In this document: in pieces, positions 60,556 to 62,355 of the stretch
How the letters are laid out: each line of letters opens with the position of its first letter
How positions within the stretch are numbered: position 1 is the stretch's first letter
From: Lentzea kentuckyensis
GTDB lineage: Bacteria; Actinomycetota; Actinomycetes; Mycobacteriales; Pseudonocardiaceae
Direction of reading: 5' to 3'
NCBI RefSeq assembly: GCF_002150765.1
Contig: NZ_MUYM01000099.1
Span: 1 to 62,355 of the forward strand
Length of the DNA stretch: 62,355 nt
Notes under the pieces: model-generated
Seen by the model: the letters and a program-made list of their open reading frames with translations, nothing else
What the model was told of the DNA's origin: nothing
Database searches by the model: none
Made by a program: the position numbers and the translations under genes

Positions 60556-61562
60556 CGATCACCGGCGAGATCCGCTCGTCGAAGCGGCGCTCGGGACCGC
60601 CTCGGCTGAAGATCACGTCGTTGGAGGTGCTGTGCGGGATCCTCGTTCTCGCACTGCTCTTCCAGTCACGGCTTGTCGACCTGCTGGACGTGCCGAAGCT
60701 GCGCACCGCGTCGACCGTGTTCGTGGCGATCTGCGTGCAGGCCATGCCGTTCCTGGTCCTGGGCGTGCTGATCTCCGGCGCCATCGCGGCGTTCGTGCCG
60801 GCTTCGGCCTTACGTCGGTTGCTGCCTTCGCGCACCGCCTTGGCCGTGCCCGTGGCCGGTGTCGCGGGCGTGGCCCTGCCAGGCTGTGAATGCGCGTCGG
60901 TGCCCGTTGCCCGGCGGTTGATGCAACAGGGCGTCGCGCCGGCCGTCGCCCTGACGTTCCTGCTGGCGGCGCCCGCGGTGAACCCGATCGTGCTGGTGGC
61001 GACGGCGGTGGCGTTCAACGACACCCCGATGATGGTCGTCGCGCGGTTCGTCGGGTCCCTGCTGACCGCGATGGTCATGGGCTGGCTGTGGGTGCGGTTC
61101 GGCAAGATGGAGTGGATCGCCGAACGGGCGCTGGCGCGTCTTGGTGATCACTCCGGCCAGAACAAGTGGGCGGTCTTCGCCGAGAGCGCGCGCCACGACC
61201 TCGTGGACGCCGGCGGGTTCCTGGTGCTCGGCGGGCTGTTCGCGGCGACGTTCAAGACCTTCGTACCGGTCGCCTGGATGCAGACCCTGGGCGGCCAGAT
61301 CGTGCTGGGCGTGCTGGTGATGGCCTTCCTCGCGGTGATCCTGGCGCTGTGCTCGGAGGCGGACGCTTTCGTGGCCGTCGCCTTCTCCGCCCTGCCGCTG
61401 CTGCCGCGGCTGGTGTTCCTCGTCGTCGGCCCGGCCGTCGACGTGAAGCTGATCGCGCTGCAGGCAGGTGCTTTCGGCAAGTCCTTCGCCTTCCGCTTCG
61501 CGCCCGCTACCTTCGTGGTGGCGATCTTGTGCGCTGTCGTGACGGGAGTGGTGCTGCTGTGA
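60552..61562 (+). CDS. UPF0718/YraQ-family permease
   Basis: 336 residues with about eight transmembrane helices. VAGVALPGCECASVPVARRL with the conserved cysteine pair is the signature of the DUF318/UPF0718 permeases, followed by APAVNPIVLVATA. Associated with metal or small-ion export in various bacteria. Forms a pair with the next gene, which overlaps it by 4 bases. Confidence 0.9.
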   Translation: MTITGEIRSSKRRSGPPRLKITSLEVLCGILVLALLFQSRLVDLLDVPKLRTASTVFVAICVQAMPFLVLGVLISGAIAAFVPASALRRLLPSRTALAVPVAGVAGVALPGCECASVPVARRLMQQGVAPAVALTFLLAAPAVNPIVLVATAVAFNDTPMMVVARFVGSLLTAMVMGWLWVRFGKMEWIAERALARLGDHSGQNKWAVFAESARHDLVDAGGFLVLGGLFAATFKTFVPVAWMQTLGGQIVLGVLVMAFLAVILALCSEADAFVAVAFSALPLLPRLVFLVVGPAVDVKLIALQAGAFGKSFAFRFAPATFVVAILCAVVTGVVLL

Positions 61563-62263
61563 GGCGGGAAACCCAGAACATCCTGCTGGTCCTGCTCGGC
61601 GGAGCGCTGCTGAAGATCAGCTTCTCGGGCCTGTACCTGCGCTACGTGCAGAAGGGCCTGCTGCCCCTGCTGATCGCCGCCGGCACGATCATGATCGGGC
61701 TGGCGGTGTTCGCGATCGTCCGCGACGTCCGCCGCGGCAAGGCCGTCGACGAGGACGGCCACGAGCACTCGCACTCGTCGCGCTCGACCTGGTTGATGCT
61801 CCTGCCGGTGATGGCGGTGTTCCTGATCTCGCCGCCCGCGCTGGGCGGTGACGTGGTCAGCTCGGCCGCCGACACGAACCAGACGCAGCGGTCCCGCAAC
61901 CTGCTGGGCGACCTGCCGTCCGGTGAGGTCATCCCGCTGTCCATGACCGAGTTCGTCACGCGCACGGCGTGGGACGAGTCCGGCACGCTGGACAACCGCC
62001 GCGTGAAGCTGACCGGGTTCCTCACGCGTGCGGAGGGCTCTACCTACGTCGCGCGGCTGGCCATCTCGTGCTGCGCGGCGGACGCGCGGCCGCTGAAGGT
62101 GAAGCTGACCGGGGACGTGCCTTCGCTGCCCGACGAGCAGTGGGTGGAGCTGACCGGCAAGGTCGTGCCGAAGTCGGCGTCCGAGAAGAACTCGTGGGTG
62201 CCGAGCTTCACAGTGGAGTCGTCAGCCTCCGTGGCCGAGCCGGTCGAGCCCTACGAGTCCTGA
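61559..62263 (+). CDS. TIGR03943-family permease partner protein
   Basis: 234 residues from the GTG at 61559. Two transmembrane helices near the N terminus (QNILLVLLGGALLKISFS; LPLLIAAGTIMIGLAVFA) and a third near 83-100, a His-rich loop (DEDGHEHSHSS) that may bind metal, then an extracytoplasmic domain with RLAISCCAADARPLKV (vicinal cysteines) that has the OB-like look of the family. Usually encoded beside UPF0718 permeases; the pair may handle zinc or another metal. Confidence 0.85.
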   Translation: MRRETQNILLVLLGGALLKISFSGLYLRYVQKGLLPLLIAAGTIMIGLAVFAIVRDVRRGKAVDEDGHEHSHSSRSTWLMLLPVMAVFLISPPALGGDVVSSAADTNQTQRSRNLLGDLPSGEVIPLSMTEFVTRTAWDESGTLDNRRVKLTGFLTRAEGSTYVARLAISCCAADARPLKVKLTGDVPSLPDEQWVELTGKVVPKSASEKNSWVPSFTVESSASVAEPVEPYES

Positions 62264-62271
62264 GTTCACCC

Positions 62272-62286
62272 GATATCCGATATATC
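62272..62286. promoter_or_regulatory. AT-rich palindrome after the permease operon
   Basis: GATATCCGATATATC (62272-62286), directly after the last stop codon. The 11-mer CGATATATCAG (62278-62288) occurs again inside hemW at 43129-43139. Confidence 0.4.
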
Positions 62287-62322
62287 AGCTGCCTGGTTGC
62301 CTGCTTGCCACGCCTTTGCAAC

Positions 62323-62352
62323 GAGTCTTTTGCGGACGAAGTCCAAAGACTC
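62323..62352. terminator. Hairpin at the end of the phoH-permease operon
   Basis: GAGTCTTT (62323-62330) pairs with AAAGACTC (62345-62352), with GGAC/GTCC closing the inner loop. Placed 60 bases downstream of the last gene; the window ends before a T-run can be seen. Confidence 0.65.
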
Positions 62353-62355
62353 ATT

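Overview
The window is chromosomal DNA of a high-GC actinomycete, most probably a member of the Pseudonocardiaceae (Lentzea/Saccharothrix/Amycolatopsis-like; the genus is an inference). The GC-rich third codon positions, many GTG starts, leaderless genes, a DasR-type operator in front of a chitinase, DUF5753-type regulators and the order lepA ... sir-cysH ... hemW ... hrcA-dnaJ-rsmE ... phoH-ybeY-corC-era-recO-uppS all fit. The same core order is known from Mycobacterium tuberculosis (lepA to uppS), here interrupted by lineage-specific accessory genes.

Layout. 1-70: the last bases of a 5S rRNA gene and the rRNA operon terminator. 130-9.9 kb: a secreted beta-propeller protein, a KAP-type NTPase, the ATP-grasp/alpha-E/transglutaminase trio, a DUF5753 regulator, then a minus-strand four-gene cluster built around a protein-glutaminase-like enzyme. 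10.2-20.3 kb: lepA, DUF72, small oxidoreductases with an HxlR regulator, a methyltransferase, secreted PNGase-A-like and SGNH hydrolases, an HD phosphohydrolase and a DasR-controlled chitinase. 20.3-34.2 kb: an intergenic region with strong inverted repeats, a nitronate monooxygenase, tandem DUF885 proteins, an amino-acid permease behind a large leader hairpin, a secreted/anchored RNase with its barstar inhibitor, a DJ-1/MarR pair with palindromic operators, and a two-component system whose kinase is frameshifted. 34.2-42.7 kb: one long minus-strand sulfur assimilation operon (leader peptide, sulfite reductase, zinc-ribbon protein, APS reductase, CysD, CysN, ABC importer, sirohydrochlorin chelatase). 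42.8-49.0 kb: hemW, a frameshifted glycosidase-like gene, hrcA-dnaJ-rsmE. 49.0-49.5 kb: a dense cluster of palindromic repeats. 49.5-62.3 kb: hydrolase-TetR-HIT, a GNAT protein, and the phoH-ybeY-corC-cdd-like-lectin-era-recO-uppS-permease run.

How the genes work together. The cys operon encodes the complete route from sulfate activation (CysDN) through APS reduction (CysH) and sulfite reduction (Sir), with the chelatase supplying siroheme and an ABC importer bringing in the sulfur source; a 28-codon leader peptide just upstream suggests translational control. The phoH-uppS run is the conserved RNA-metabolism/ribosome-maturation/cell-wall cluster. The most striking item is an in-frame intein inside PhoH, placed between Walker A and Walker B, whose splice-junction residues (no Cys/Ser at position 1, Trp in block B, Cys in block F, Thr-His-Asn/Thr at the end) match the rare class 3 splicing mechanism, and whose second LAGLIDADG motif has lost its acidic residue. 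The best candidate for an undescribed system is the protein-glutaminase cluster at 7.7-9.9 kb, in which the C-terminal domain of the enzyme is repeated as a separate 84-residue protein.
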